64,000 nt of DNA from Larsenimonas rhizosphaerae (GCF_023700005.1 NZ_JAMLJK010000001.1:682001-746000), one strand, 5' to 3'. Positions 9,987-19,626 are shown, counted from the stretch's first letter. The notes: generated by a model from the letters alone, not told the origin. Translations and numbers: made by a program.

Positions 9987-10394
9987 TCAGTCGGGCCGAA
10001 TCGCGTAGCGCCCGCTGCCCATGAGCAGCAGGGCAAAGGCGCCGAACAGCCACATGACTTCAAGCTCTATTCGCCAGCCGCCATGAGACGTCAGCGTAAG
10101 GATGTGAGGGAGATGATAAAGGCCCAGCGCGGCCAGCATGTTGATGATGACCAGCGCTGCCGCCAGACGGGTCTGAAAACCCAGCAGCAGCATGATGGGG
10201 GCAATGATTTCGCCCACGAACACGCCATGGCTCAGCCAGCCGGGCAGGTGTATCTGCTGCAGGTGGGTGGCGATATCCGACAGCACGGCATGTTCCCCCA
10301 CCTTGGCCACGCCATGCAGCAGCAGGGTGAAGCCGATCCCGAGTCGCAACAGCAACCGGCCGGTGTGGTCATTGGCAAAAGCGAAGAGAGACAC
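9987..10394 (-). CDS. DoxX family membrane protein
   Basis: Small inner-membrane protein of about 135 residues with four predicted helices, for example LLLRLGIGFTLLLHGVAKV, VGEIIAPIMLLLGF, AALVIINMLAALGL and MWLFGAFALLLMG. The pattern LRLGIGFTLLLHGVAKV with GEIIAPIMLLLGFQTRLAA is typical of DoxX/DoxD-like proteins of unknown or redox-related role. GTG at 10394 is chosen because AAGGAG precedes it by 6 bp; longer open-frame versions up to 10472 lack this. It sits upstream of the TonB receptor but is separated by the Fur-box region, so co-regulation is uncertain. Confidence 0.8.
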   Translation of the reverse strand: MSLFAFANDHTGRLLLRLGIGFTLLLHGVAKVGEHAVLSDIATHLQQIHLPGWLSHGVFVGEIIAPIMLLLGFQTRLAAALVIINMLAALGLYHLPHILTLTSHGGWRIELEVMWLFGAFALLLMGSGRYAIRPD

Positions 10395-10505
10395 GGGGTG
10401 CTCCTTGAAAAGCCGCACAGGTGGCGGCAGATACTGTGCCATTGTTCCATACTGCAGGCCAGTGCAATACACTGGCCCTGCCTACCACGTTAAGGATGAA
10501 ATTGT

Positions 10506-10949
10506 ATGCAATATTTGCACACCATGGTCCGGATTACCGATATCGATCAGTCGCTGCACTTTTACTGCGACCTGCTCGGCATGAAGGAAGTGCGTCGCAA
10601 GGAAAGCGAGCAAGGGCGTTTTACACTGATTTTTCTGGCGGCTGATGAAGATGTCGCCCGTTCCGAGCAGGACAGCGCACCGGAACTGGAGCTGACCTGG
10701 AACTGGGATCCGGAGGAGCTGACCACCGGTGCACGCAACTTCGGTCACCTGGCCTTCCGAGTGGATGATATCTACGCCACCTGCCAGCATTTGATGGATA
10801 ACGGCGTGACCATCAATCGGCCTCCGCGCGACGGAAACATGGCCTTTGTAAAATCACCGGATGGCATCTCCATCGAGCTGCTGCAAAAGGGCGATGCAAA
10901 GGCGCCGGCCGCACCCTGGGACAGCATGGAAAATACCGGCAGCTGGTAA
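10506..10949 (+). CDS. gloA: Lactoylglutathione lyase (glyoxalase I)
   Basis: VOC-fold metalloenzyme of 147 residues that isomerises the methylglyoxal-glutathione adduct to S-lactoylglutathione in the cytoplasm. It begins MQYLHTMVRITDIDQSLHFY, like E. coli GloA. The four metal ligands fit: His5 (YLH), Glu in LELTWNWD, His in FGHLAFRVDD and Glu in GISIELLQK. Length is slightly above the E. coli enzyme because of a C-terminal tail ending in TGSW. A GloA-like VOC dioxygenase cannot be fully excluded, but the ligand set favours GloA. Confidence 0.85.
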   Translation: MQYLHTMVRITDIDQSLHFYCDLLGMKEVRRKESEQGRFTLIFLAADEDVARSEQDSAPELELTWNWDPEELTTGARNFGHLAFRVDDIYATCQHLMDNGVTINRPPRDGNMAFVKSPDGISIELLQKGDAKAPAAPWDSMENTGSW

Positions 10950-11196
10950 GCTGCCAGGGCTGATCCCTGGCCCGAAACCTGTCATCGGTGCGGCGTGTTC
11001 GTCGCGCCGATGTGCCCCGCCACTCCACTTCACACACCGGTTGCCACCACAGGGCGGCATGCTCTCCCTTCAGCTGGCGCCTGTCCGGCCGTATTTGACT
11101 ACGTTTAACGGGGCGTCATGCCTGCAGGGTCCATGTGATGCCTGCGCACTATTACGGACACTGCTTTCGATGCGAGAGCGATCAAGGATGATCGGT

Positions 11197-12285
11197 ATGA
11201 ACATACTGGACCGGTTTCACCAGTGGCTGTTGGAGGTGCCGGATAACGCCTCGACGCAAAATGGCCGCTATTTCGAGATCTTTGCGCGGCTGCATCTGGT
11301 CGTACTGGGTGCCTGCCTGCTGTTTTATGTACCGGTCTATGGTGTGCTGGGACAACCGGTCATGATCGGGATCGGGCTGGGTAGTGTGCTTCTGCTTCTG
11401 ATATCCCTGTTCGCGCTGCGTCGGGGCTTCATTGATATATCCGTGGTGCTTCTTCCGGCGGCCCTGCTGGGGCAGGCGCTGGCGGCTACCCTTTATTTCG
11501 GCATTGCAAGCGGGTTCAGCATCGTGGCGGTACTGGCGGTGGTTCTGGTCTTCATTGCCGATTTTCCGCTGGCGCTCAAGTGTGTCTGTTCGACGGGATT
11601 TCTGCTGGTTACGGTAGGAACGATCTTTTCGGTACAGTCTTCATTGCCGTTGTCGCCCCTGCCTTACGAGCTTCGCCAGACACTGCAGTTGCTGAATCTG
11701 ATCGCCGTATGTGCGCTGGTCGGGCTGGTCATGTACCACGTGGGGCGTGTGGCCAATCGGCTGGAAAAACAGTATCGACACAGTGCTACCCGTGATTCCC
11801 TGACGGATATATTGAATCGGCGCGGAGTGCTGGCAGAAGGCGAACGCTACCATCGCATGGGAGGGCAATATGCGGTGCTGTTGCTCGATGTTGACTACTT
11901 CAAATCCATCAATGATACGCGTGGCCATGCCAGTGGCGATGAGGTGTTGCGCCATCTTGCCCGCTGCATGAAGCATAGTACGCGTGATGGCGATGCCCTG
12001 GGCCGGGTCGGTGGGGAAGAGTTTCTTATTTTACTGCAGGACTTGTCGATTGAAGGCGCGGTATTCATCGCAGAGCGCCTGAGACAGAAGATCGAGCGCA
12101 GCCCCTGTGTGCTGCCTCAGGGAGAGCCGGTCAATGTCACGGTAAGCATTGGTGTTGCCTGCTCGGAACATCACCCTCAGGGGCTGGCGGCGGTTATCGA
12201 GCAGGCAGATCAGCGGCTGTATGCTGCCAAGCATCAGGGGCGCAATCGGGTTGTTTCGACGACGCCAGTAGCGTCTGTCACCTGA
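11197..12285 (+). CDS. Membrane-anchored diguanylate cyclase (GGDEF)
   Basis: Cyclic-di-GMP synthase of about 362 residues. Five or six hydrophobic helices fill roughly residues 25-190 (LHLVVLGACLLFYVPVYGVL, IGIGLGSVLLLLISLFALRR, IVAVLAVVLVFIADFPLAL). A GGDEF domain starts at about 200 with DSLTDILNRRGVLAEG and has the active site GGEEF at about 272-276. The inhibitory-site motif RDGD sits five residues before it, so product inhibition is likely. The frame is open much further upstream (to 10861), overlapping gloA. ATG 11197, preceded by AAGGA at 8 bp, is the best start; 11170 and 11188 are alternatives. Confidence 0.85.
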   Translation: MNILDRFHQWLLEVPDNASTQNGRYFEIFARLHLVVLGACLLFYVPVYGVLGQPVMIGIGLGSVLLLLISLFALRRGFIDISVVLLPAALLGQALAATLYFGIASGFSIVAVLAVVLVFIADFPLALKCVCSTGFLLVTVGTIFSVQSSLPLSPLPYELRQTLQLLNLIAVCALVGLVMYHVGRVANRLEKQYRHSATRDSLTDILNRRGVLAEGERYHRMGGQYAVLLLDVDYFKSINDTRGHASGDEVLRHLARCMKHSTRDGDALGRVGGEEFLILLQDLSIEGAVFIAERLRQKIERSPCVLPQGEPVNVTVSIGVACSEHHPQGLAAVIEQADQRLYAAKHQGRNRVVSTTPVASVT

Positions 12286-12286
12286 C

Positions 12287-13000
12287 TCAGCGGTGCAGGT
12301 GCAGGCGTCGAATAATATGCTGTAATCGGTTGGCGAATGCCTGCGTCAAGGTGGACGCCAGCGGCGTACCCAGCCACCAGGGAAGCACGATCAGGGCGAT
12401 GGCCAGTGATCCCATATAGACGTCACTGAACCAGTGCGCGCCGACCATGATGCGTGGCGCGCTCAGCAATACGACCAGCGCGACGCTCAATGTAGCCAGC
12501 CGGCGTGACGCAAACTTGAGCATGAAGCCGGCAAACACCATCAGCATCAGTCCGTGATCACCGGGAAAGCTGTTGTGCGCGCTGTCCTTGGCCGGAATCG
12601 ATACGATATCGGTCAGGTGATGTGCCTCGGCGAAAAAGAGCGTCGGGCTCGCGTGACCATACTGAATGCCATCATTGGTGAACAGCGCCAGCAATCCGGC
12701 GGTCAGCAGCATCACAACCCCGATGCCTGTCCACTTGACCCCTCGTTTCGGTGAGGGATCATGCTTCATGGCCAGGACAAACAGTATCCCCATGACCCCA
12801 AAGGCGGCGGCATCAAAGAAACGCGTGTTCAGCAGCGCCAGTATCATGGTCCAGTCCGGGTGACGCAGGGTGATGAACTGGTTGAAAAACCAGAAGATGC
12901 TGTCGTCCACGGTGGTCCAGAGGGTCAACTGGGGCAGATACCAGCTGAATACCAGCAGGGCGCCAAGCACGTTACACAACAGGATTCGGGCAAGGGTCAT
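12287..13000 (-). CDS. PAP2-family membrane phosphatase, downstream copy
   Basis: Integral membrane phosphatase of about 237 residues. It has a first motif around AKDSAHN, a variant second motif SFPGDHG (PGDH where classical PAP2 has PSGH) and third motif APRIMVGAHWFSDV containing the catalytic His and Asp. Likely substrates are lipid phosphates such as undecaprenyl pyrophosphate or lipid A, but the sequence does not decide. The start at 13000 is supported by GGGAGA and by a 4-bp ATGA overlap with the upstream paralogue's stop, indicating translational coupling. Longer frames up to 13084 are less likely. Confidence 0.8.
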   Translation of the reverse strand: MTLARILLCNVLGALLVFSWYLPQLTLWTTVDDSIFWFFNQFITLRHPDWTMILALLNTRFFDAAAFGVMGILFVLAMKHDPSPKRGVKWTGIGVVMLLTAGLLALFTNDGIQYGHASPTLFFAEAHHLTDIVSIPAKDSAHNSFPGDHGLMLMVFAGFMLKFASRRLATLSVALVVLLSAPRIMVGAHWFSDVYMGSLAIALIVLPWWLGTPLASTLTQAFANRLQHIIRRLHLHR

Positions 13001-13707
13001 GAGACATCTCCCTTTTCTGGCGACATCCATCGTGTCAAACCGGCGCTGATCCAACGGCTTGTTCGGCTCGCCAGTGGTGTGCACAGTACCCAGGGCAGCA
13101 GCAACAGCGCCAGTGACAGGGATCCGACCATCACATCGCTCAGCCAGTGTGCTCCGACCATGATGCGAGGAGCGATGGCGCAGGTTACCAGCCCGATGCT
13201 GGCCAATCGTGTTACTCGGTCGCCAAAACTCAGCATGAAGCCGGCAAAGATCATGGCCATGATGCCGTGATCACCGGGAAAGCTGTTGCCGGCGCTGTCC
13301 TTGGTCGCAAAATGTACGAAATCCGACACCAGTGACGCCTCCGGAAAGAACCGGGTAGGGCTTGGATGATGAATCGGCAGGTGACGTACGATTTCATTCA
13401 TCAGTCCGGCGGTAATCAGCATTGTCATCCCGATGCCCACCCAGCGCTGCCATCCACGCTGCTGATCGCGAAGACAGGCCCATAGCATGATGGCCAGCAT
13501 GCCGGCGATGATCGCCAGATCGAAGCGACGGCTGTTAAGTGCCGCCAGCACCGTATCCCAGTGAGGGTTATCCAGCGTAATAAAGTGGTTGAAGAACCAG
13601 AACACGCTGTCATCCAGCGTCGTCCAGAGCGTGACCTGAGGTATCCACCAGCTGGTGACGAGCAGTAGCCCTGATGCGTTGAGGCAGAAAATGCGGGGTA
13701 TGTTCAT
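12997..13707 (-). CDS. PAP2-family membrane phosphatase, upstream copy
   Basis: Paralogue of the next gene, about 236 residues with the same layout. It opens with LLLVTSWWIPQVTLWTTLD (compare LLVFSWYLPQLTLWTTVD in the downstream copy), then AGNSFPGDHGIMAMIFAGFM and APRIMVGAHWLSDVMVGS. The pair clearly arose by tandem duplication and forms a two-gene operon with an ATGA overlap. ATG 13707 starts MNIPRIFCLN; an in-frame extension to 13752 lacks support. The substrate is unknown; a lipid or isoprenoid phosphate is likely. Confidence 0.8.
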   Translation of the reverse strand: MNIPRIFCLNASGLLLVTSWWIPQVTLWTTLDDSVFWFFNHFITLDNPHWDTVLAALNSRRFDLAIIAGMLAIMLWACLRDQQRGWQRWVGIGMTMLITAGLMNEIVRHLPIHHPSPTRFFPEASLVSDFVHFATKDSAGNSFPGDHGIMAMIFAGFMLSFGDRVTRLASIGLVTCAIAPRIMVGAHWLSDVMVGSLSLALLLLPWVLCTPLASRTSRWISAGLTRWMSPEKGDVS

Positions 13708-13826
13708 GACGCACGTATCTGTTAAGTCTGAGGTAAGACTACTATAAGGCAATATACCGAAACAGAACAGTGTTTTTTAACATTGTGTTAAGTTAGGTAT
13801 GCAGTTTCTGCGTGGATGGTCACAAA

Positions 13827-13851
13827 AAACGGCCGCACAAGGCGGCCGTTT
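13827..13851 (-). terminator. Rho-independent terminator of valS
   Basis: On the minus strand AAACGGCCGC-CTTGT-GCGGCCGTTT is followed by TTTG, a strong GC stem with a U-run, 22 bp past the valS stop codon. Confidence 0.85.
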
Positions 13852-13872
13852 GCTGATCAAGGGATGGCTGTT

Positions 13873-16710
13873 TTAAAGGCGGGCAATCTTTTCACGCTGG
13901 CTGACCAGTGCCGCCAGGGCATCACGGAAATCGGCCAGCTTGGCCTGTTCCTTTTCGACCACGACTGCTGGTGCCTTGGCAAGGAAGCCCTCATTGCCAA
14001 GCTTGCGTTCGGTACCGCCGATCAGGCCCTCCTGCTTTTTGATCTCCTTGTCCAGACGGGCCAGCTCGGAATCCTTGTCGATCAGATCGGCCATGGGCAC
14101 CAGCACTTCCATATGCCCCACCAGTTGGGTCGCTGATACGGGCGGCTCCTGTGCGCTGTCGAGCCACTGCACATCACTCAGCTTGGCCAGTTTGGTCAAA
14201 AAGACCCGGTTGGCGTCAAGCTGTTGGCGGTCGGCATCGCTGCCCTTGTCGAGCAACACGTCCAGCGGCTTGCCCGGGGCGATGTTCTTCTCGGCACGAA
14301 TGTTTCGTACTGCCACAATGACGCCCTTGAGCCATTCGACGCTGGCGGTGGCTTCATCGTCGACCCGGTTTGTATCGGCTGCCGGCCAGGGCTGGATCAT
14401 GATGGAGTCGCCCTCGACACCGGCCAGCGGGGCGACACGCTGCCAGATCTCTTCGGTAATGAACGGCATCATCGGATGGGCCAGTCGCAGAATGGCTTCC
14501 AGCACCCGTACCAGCGTGCGGCGCGTGCCACGCTTGGCTGCCGGCTCGGCTTCCTCATCCCACAGTACCGGCTTGGAGAGTTCCAGATACCAGTCGCAGT
14601 ATTCGTTCCAGACAAAGTCATAAAGGGCCTGGGAGGCATGATCGAAGCGGTACTCATCCAGCGCGCGCGTCAACTGGGCTTCAACCTGCTGTAACCGGGA
14701 AATGATCCAGCGGTCGGGCAGTGACAGCTCAACCTCGCCACCGCCAGCGCCGGTGTCCTGATCTTCGGTATTCATCAGGACATAACGCGCTGCATTCCAC
14801 AGTTTGTTGCAGAAGTTGCGGTAGCCATCGAGCCGGCCCATGTCGAACTTGATGTCGCGTCCGGTCGAGGCCAGCGACAGGAAGGTGTAACGCAGGGCAT
14901 CCGTGCCGTGAGGCTCGATGCCATCCGGGAATTCGGCCTTGGTGGCTTTGGCGACCGCCCTGGCCTTCTGTGGCTGCATCATGTTACCGGTACGCTTGTC
15001 GAGCAGGGTATCGAGTTCGATGCCATCGATCAGGTCGATCGGGTCGAGCACGTTGCCCTTGGACTTCGACATCTTTTGGCCCTGGCTGTCCCGTACCAGA
15101 CCGTGAACGTAGACGGTCCTGAAGGGGACCTGGTCCGTGAACTTCAGGGTCATCATGATCATTCGGGCGACCCAGAAGAAAATGATGTCAAAGCCGGTTA
15201 CCAGTGTGCCGGTCGGGTGGAACGTTTCAAGTTCCGGCGTCTTTTCCGGCCAGCCGAGGGTGCCGAAGGTCCAGAGTCCGGAGCTGAACCAGGTATCAAG
15301 GACGTCGTCGTCCTGGGTCAGGACCACGTCATCGCCCAGACCATGCTGGTCGCGAATCTCCGCTTCACTGCGCCCTACATAGAAGTGCCCATCGGCATCA
15401 TACCAGGCTGGAATACGGTGGCCCCACCATAGCTGGCGGGAAATACACCAGTCCTGCAGGTCGCGCATCCAGGCAAAATACATGTTCTCGTAGCTTTTCG
15501 GCACGAACTGGATATCACCATTCTCGACAGCGGCGATGGCTGGTTTGGCAAGTTCTTCGACGGCCACGAACCACTGATCGGTCAGCAGCGGCTCGATGAC
15601 GTCACCGGAGCGGTCGCCATAGGGCAGGGTGTTGGTGATGGTCTCGACCTGAGCCAGCAGGCCAAGCGCATCCATGTCGGCCACCAGCTTCTCGCGGGCC
15701 GCGAAACGGTTCAGGCCGTGATAAGCCTCGGGCAACGTGGCATCGATGTCGGATAACGGCTTGCCGTCCATCGTGAAGATGTCGGCCTGCGTCAGAATCG
15801 CTGCATCCTTGCTGAACACGTTGATCAGCGGCATGTCATGGCGCTTGCCGACGGCGTAGTCGTTGAAGTCGTGCGCCGGGGTGATCTTGACACAGCCCGA
15901 GCCCTTGTCCATTTCGGCGTGTTCGTCCGCGACCACCGGAATGCGTCGGCCGACCAGCGGCAGATCAATGTACTTGCCGACCAGCGAGGCATAGCGCTCA
16001 TCCGCCGGATTGACTGCAACACAGGTATCGCCCAGTAGCGTTTCCGGACGTGTGGTGGCCACGATCAGGTGATCGTCACCGGCATCAGTCGTCACGCCAT
16101 CGGCCAGGGGGTAGCGGAAGTGCCAGAATTGGCCCTGCTGTTCGCGATTTTCCACTTCAAGATCGGAAATGGCGGTATGCAGCGTCGGGTCCCAGTTGAC
16201 CAGCCGCTTGCCACGGTAGATCAGGTCGTCGTTGTAAAGGCGAATGAAGACTTCCTGCACCGCCTTGTAAAAGCCATCGTCCATGGTGAAGCGCTCACGG
16301 CTCCAGTCGACGCTGGCCCCCATGCGACGAAGCTGACGGGTAATGTGGCCGCCGGATTCGTTCTTCCATTCCCAGATCTTGTCGGTGAAGGCCTCGCGTC
16401 CCAGGTCATGGCGGCTCTGGCCGGTTTCGTGTTGCAGCTTGCGTTCTACCAGCATCTGGGTAGCGATACCGGCGTGGTCAGTACCTACCTGCCACAGCGT
16501 ATTGTTGCCCTGCATCCGCTTGAACCGAATCAGGGTATCCATCAGGGTGTCCTGAAACGCATGGCCCATGTGCAGATTACCGGTCACATTGGGTGGTGGA
16601 ATCATGACGGAAAACGGCGCGCCCTGGCCTGACGGAGCAAAGCGCTGATCGGCTTCCCATTGGTCATACCAGCGGCGTTCGATTGATTCGGGTTGGTAGG
16701 TCTTGTCCAT
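13873..16710 (-). CDS. valS: Valyl-tRNA synthetase
   Basis: Class I aminoacyl-tRNA synthetase of about 945 residues that charges tRNA-Val and edits mischarged Thr. It begins [18 protein letters not shown]. The HIGH motif is in [15 protein letters not shown] (about 38-52) and the KMSKS loop in [14 protein letters not shown] (about 548). The anticodon-binding domain follows, and a C-terminal coiled coil (about 875-945, [17 protein letters not shown]) is typical of ValRS. ATG 16710 aligns with other ValRS starts; a longer frame to 16728 exists. It is normally next to holC and pepA, but here other genes intervene. Confidence 0.97.
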   Translation of the reverse strand: MDKTYQPESIERRWYDQWEADQRFAPSGQGAPFSVMIPPPNVTGNLHMGHAFQDTLMDTLIRFKRMQGNNTLWQVGTDHAGIATQMLVERKLQHETGQSRHDLGREAFTDKIWEWKNESGGHITRQLRRMGASVDWSRERFTMDDGFYKAVQEVFIRLYNDDLIYRGKRLVNWDPTLHTAISDLEVENREQQGQFWHFRYPLADGVTTDAGDDHLIVATTRPETLLGDTCVAVNPADERYASLVGKYIDLPLVGRRIPVVADEHAEMDKGSGCVKITPAHDFNDYAVGKRHDMPLINVFSKDAAILTQADIFTMDGKPLSDIDATLPEAYHGLNRFAAREKLVADMDALGLLAQVETITNTLPYGDRSGDVIEPLLTDQWFVAVEELAKPAIAAVENGDIQFVPKSYENMYFAWMRDLQDWCISRQLWWGHRIPAWYDADGHFYVGRSEAEIRDQHGLGDDVVLTQDDDVLDTWFSSGLWTFGTLGWPEKTPELETFHPTGTLVTGFDIIFFWVARMIMMTLKFTDQVPFRTVYVHGLVRDSQGQKMSKSKGNVLDPIDLIDGIELDTLLDKRTGNMMQPQKARAVAKATKAEFPDGIEPHGTDALRYTFLSLASTGRDIKFDMGRLDGYRNFCNKLWNAARYVLMNTEDQDTGAGGGEVELSLPDRWIISRLQQVEAQLTRALDEYRFDHASQALYDFVWNEYCDWYLELSKPVLWDEEAEPAAKRGTRRTLVRVLEAILRLAHPMMPFITEEIWQRVAPLAGVEGDSIMIQPWPAADTNRVDDEATASVEWLKGVIVAVRNIRAEKNIAPGKPLDVLLDKGSDADRQQLDANRVFLTKLAKLSDVQWLDSAQEPPVSATQLVGHMEVLVPMADLIDKDSELARLDKEIKKQEGLIGGTERKLGNEGFLAKAPAVVVEKEQAKLADFRDALAALVSQREKIARL

Positions 16711-16883
16711 GTACTGACTCGATAGCATAGAGCAGGGTGCAGGGTGCAGAGCTGCTCTGTTGTGAGTGGCAAAATGAGGGATGGCGGGGAGTATAGCGCC
16801 TGGAGGGGGGAGGCGTCATCGGCAAGGGGCGAGCAGCGACAACAACAGGCTGAGTGGCGAGGTCATCTGGCCGGCAGGGGGGT

Positions 16884-16918
16884 AACGGGCGCGGATACTC
16901 ATCGTCAACGCGCCCGTT
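16884..16918. terminator. Hairpin terminator beyond the PACE efflux gene
   Basis: AACGGGCGCG and CGCGCCCGTT form a perfect 10-bp stem with a 15-nt loop about 23 bp past the stop of the minus-strand efflux gene. A short T-run lies on the plus strand side (CCCGTTTT). It may end transcription from either direction. Confidence 0.55.
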
Positions 16919-16940
16919 TTGGTCCCGGTATCGAACGCCC

Positions 16941-17387
16941 TCAGGCCTGAGTGGCTGGTGCCCCGTGTGTCGAGCTGTCCGGGATGGGAAAGATTACGTC
17001 GTAAACCCAGTTGAAGATCAAGGCGTAGGCCACATAGAAGACGGCCAGCGAGGTAACCAGTGGTGCGGCCTCGGTCAGCGTCTGACCCAGATAAAGCGCA
17101 ATCAATGGCAGCAGGACGCAGATCAGCCCCAGTTCAAAGCAGATGGAATGAGCCACCCGCATCAGTACGGTCTTGTGAACATGGCCGCGCAAGCGCTTGA
17201 GTGCATGATCCACGCCCAGGTTGTAGAAGTAGTTCCAGACGGTGGCCACCACGACGCTGATCACTCCGACCATGCCCATATGGCCGACGCTCAATGAAAA
17301 AAGCAGGTGTCCCAGCGGCATGACGATCAACAGGCCGATGATTTCAAACATCAATGCGTGGCGAATACGGTCAAGGGTAGTGCGCAT
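16941..17387 (-). CDS. PACE family antimicrobial efflux protein (AceI-like)
   Basis: Inner-membrane protein of about 148 residues, the usual size for the Proteobacterial Antimicrobial Compound Efflux family. Two bacterial transmembrane-pair repeats are visible. The first begins MRTTLDRIRHALMFEIIGLL and contains VVVATVWNYFYNLGVDHA; the second contains RVAHSICFELGLI and LIFNWVYDVIF. The paired N/Y-bearing motifs (WNYFYN and FNWVYD) are the family hallmark. Known members export chlorhexidine, acriflavine or short-chain diamines. The start at 17387 has GGAAG upstream. A longer frame to 17900 runs into the divergent LysR gene and is rejected. The arrangement is like AceI/AceR. Confidence 0.88.
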   Translation of the reverse strand: MRTTLDRIRHALMFEIIGLLIVMPLGHLLFSLSVGHMGMVGVISVVVATVWNYFYNLGVDHALKRLRGHVHKTVLMRVAHSICFELGLICVLLPLIALYLGQTLTEAAPLVTSLAVFYVAYALIFNWVYDVIFPIPDSSTHGAPATQA

Positions 17388-17519
17388 GGTGTCGAGCTTC
17401 CGGTAAGTGATACGGCGTACTATCATCCATGAAAGTGCCAAAACCAAGTTGGATACCATCTGTTTCAGTGATGGTTCATGCCATGTATCGTCAGCCACTC
17501 CCTGTCCCGGAAGCGCGCC
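17388..17519. promoter_or_regulatory. Divergent promoter region, PACE pump and LysR gene
   Basis: This is the only DNA between two divergent genes, so both promoters and any LysR operator must lie here. LysR regulators usually bind such shared regions. I could not single out a convincing T-N11-A box by eye. Confidence 0.4.
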
Positions 17520-18422
17520 ATGACCCCAACGCTTGAACAGCTCAGTGCCCTTGTCGCCACGGCGGATACCGGCTCGTTTTCGGCGGCCGCGCGACGTCTG
17601 GGCAAGGCACAGTCGTTGATCAGTACACACGTGGCCAACCTGGAACTCGATCTGGGGCTGACACTCTTTGATCGCAGCGCTCGCCTGCCGGTACTGACGC
17701 CTGGTGGGACACGTATGGTGGCCGAGGCACGAAGCGTGCTGGCCCAGCGAGAGCGTTTCCTGGGGGTGGCGCGCCACCTTGAAGCGCATATCGAGCCACG
17801 CTTGAGCCTGGCCATTGACGAGTTTTATCCCGAACATCTGATTGGTGGGTTGATGCAGGATTTTGCTCGTCAGTTTCCCAGCGTCGAAATTGAAATGCAT
17901 TTTCCACTGCTGGAGGATGTGGGGCGCATGCTGAATTCCGGTCAGGCGGATCTGGGGGTGATCTGCCGCCCGCAGCCTCTGTTTCCGGCACTTGAGACCC
18001 GTCCGATCGGCCGCGTGCCGCTACGGCTGGTGTGTGGTCAGACACACCCGCTGGCCGAAGAGAAAAGCGTGACGCCTGACTGTCTGAAGCAGCACCGCCA
18101 GTTGATCGTGGCCACGCGTGGTCAGCCGGGCTCACGTCTGGCCGAGCGCATTGGCGCGGATGTGTGGTGGGTTGAAAGCCACTTCGTGATGCTTGAGCTG
18201 GTCAAGCACGGGGTAGGCTGGACGCTGATGTCCGATCATGTGATTGCGGCGTCACCGGCGCGTCCGTCGCTGGTCACCCTGACTGCCCCGGCACTTGAAC
18301 GCTGGGTGGCGCTGGAGCTTGGCTGGCATGCCGGCCGAGGGCTGGGTGTGGCAGGAAGCTGGCTGCGAGATCGCTTCCTGACACAGCCCCTGGCGCCGCC
18401 GGTCGCTCTGGAGCGGGGCTGA
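17520..18422 (+). CDS. LysR-family regulator, probable controller of the PACE pump
   Basis: LysR-type protein of about 300 residues. The N-terminal winged helix is MTPTLEQLSALVATADTGSF with AAARRLGKAQSLISTHVANL. The effector domain contains RLSLAIDEFYPEHLIGG and LNSGQADLGVICRPQPLF. The start at ATG 17520 has GGAAG 6 bp upstream. The gene diverges from the AceI-like pump, mirroring aceR-aceI of Acinetobacter, so it probably senses a pump substrate. That role is inferred from context only. Confidence 0.85.
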   Translation: MTPTLEQLSALVATADTGSFSAAARRLGKAQSLISTHVANLELDLGLTLFDRSARLPVLTPGGTRMVAEARSVLAQRERFLGVARHLEAHIEPRLSLAIDEFYPEHLIGGLMQDFARQFPSVEIEMHFPLLEDVGRMLNSGQADLGVICRPQPLFPALETRPIGRVPLRLVCGQTHPLAEEKSVTPDCLKQHRQLIVATRGQPGSRLAERIGADVWWVESHFVMLELVKHGVGWTLMSDHVIAASPARPSLVTLTAPALERWVALELGWHAGRGLGVAGSWLRDRFLTQPLAPPVALERG

Positions 18423-18428
18423 TCATGC

Positions 18429-18860
18429 TCAACCCTTGATCTGGTGTGCCTTGACCGGGTAGCCGCGTGATTTATAGGTCTGCCAGCAGGCCCGTTTGGC
18501 CACCAGTACCTCCTGATGCTGGTTGATGATTTCGGCCACCCGCTCAACGTGGGAAAACCAGTCCGGGATGTCAGGGTGGAGGTTCAGCAGGGCATCCACG
18601 CCTGGCGGTGGTTCATGGTTCCAGCCCAGGGTGACCGGTGCCTCGGGCGTCAGCGGTTCGACCACCAGCGCATGGGGGACATAGCTGTCGGGCCGAAATG
18701 ACCAGAGACGCTCATCCATGTCACGGGCCATGGCTTCATCCTCACAGTGAACATGCAGCCGGTATCCCTTGGCAAAGATGGTCTCGGCCAGCCGGCAGGC
18801 AAAGGCCAGCCGACCATCGAGCGTTGTCTGTGACAGGATATAAAAGTCGATGTGCGTCAT
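18429..18860 (-). CDS. holC: DNA polymerase III chi subunit
   Basis: Clamp-loader accessory protein of 143 residues that links the polymerase III holoenzyme to SSB. It begins MTHIDFYILSQTTLDGRLAFACRL and contains the family motif DERLWSFRPDSYVPHALV, then VERVAEIINQHQEVLVAKRACW. It is convergent with the LysR gene (6-bp gap) and lies 8 bp past the SDR gene on the same strand. Its usual neighbours pepA and valS are both in the window but separated from it. Confidence 0.93.
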   Translation of the reverse strand: MTHIDFYILSQTTLDGRLAFACRLAETIFAKGYRLHVHCEDEAMARDMDERLWSFRPDSYVPHALVVEPLTPEAPVTLGWNHEPPPGVDALLNLHPDIPDWFSHVERVAEIINQHQEVLVAKRACWQTYKSRGYPVKAHQIKG

Positions 18861-18868
18861 GAGGGGGC

Positions 18869-19615
18869 TTAAACGCCTCCGTCAATATCGATACGGGCCC
18901 CGGTGGTAAACGAGGCTTCATCGCTGGCCAGCCAGAGAATGCCGTGTGCCACTTCCTCGGCCCTGCCTGCACGCCCCATGGGGATGTTGGCTGCTGATGT
19001 CGTGGGCTTGTCCGGATTGCCGCCGCTGGCATGAATATCGGTATCGATCACGCCGGGGCGCACCCCATTGACCCGGATGCCATCACCGGCCAGTTCCTTC
19101 GCCAGGCCTTCAGTGAAGGTATCAATGGCACCCTTGGAGGCTGCGTAGTCTATATACTCATTGGCGCTGCCACGATGGGCCGCTGCCGATGAGACATTGA
19201 TGATGGCGCCGCCCTGGCCGCCATGACGCGTGGACATGCGACGGATGGCTTCACGGGCACATATGAAGGGCCCGGTGACGTTGATTCGCATCATTCGGTC
19301 GATCCGCTCGATGCTCATGTCTTCGACACGGCTTTTTTGATCGACAATACCGGCATTGTTGACCAGCACGTCCAGGCGTCCGAACTCACGGTCGACCGTA
19401 TCGAACAGGGCCACGATATCGGCTTCGTGCGCCATGTCGGCCTGAACGGCAATGGCAGTGCCACCTTCGCGCGTGATGGTATCAACCAGCGCCTCGGCGC
19501 TGGTTCTGTCACTGCGGTAATTGATCACTACGCGATATCCCTGGCGCGCGGCCAGGGAGGAGGTGGCGGCGCCGATACCGCGGCTTCCGCCGGTAATCAG
19601 CATGACCTTGTCCAT
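18869..19615 (-). CDS. Short-chain dehydrogenase/reductase (YgfF-like)
   Basis: NAD(P)-dependent oxidoreductase of 248 residues. The cofactor motif is TGGSRGIG (about 8-15), then NNAG in LVNNAGIVDQ, the catalytic Ser in INVSSAAA, and YAASK (Tyr about 155). It ends FTTGARIDIDGGV. The substrate-recognition region gives no clear answer; it most resembles YgfF/glucose-1-dehydrogenase-like proteins. It is the middle gene of a minus-strand run ilvE-SDR-holC with short gaps (11 and 8 bp), so it is probably co-transcribed with them. Confidence 0.85.
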   Translation of the reverse strand: MDKVMLITGGSRGIGAATSSLAARQGYRVVINYRSDRTSAEALVDTITREGGTAIAVQADMAHEADIVALFDTVDREFGRLDVLVNNAGIVDQKSRVEDMSIERIDRMMRINVTGPFICAREAIRRMSTRHGGQGGAIINVSSAAAHRGSANEYIDYAASKGAIDTFTEGLAKELAGDGIRVNGVRPGVIDTDIHASGGNPDKPTTSAANIPMGRAGRAEEVAHGILWLASDEASFTTGARIDIDGGV

Positions 19616-19626
19616 GAGGATCTCGC

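Noticed and set aside
10861..11196. Extended N-terminus of the GGDEF protein overlapping gloA
   Set aside because: The extension is out of phase within gloA and has no membrane or domain pattern; ATG 11197 has the better binding site.
17388..17900. Extended N-terminus of the PACE pump
   Set aside because: It would run antisense through the LysR gene. PACE proteins are about 150 residues and begin at the MRTTLDRIRHALMFE motif.
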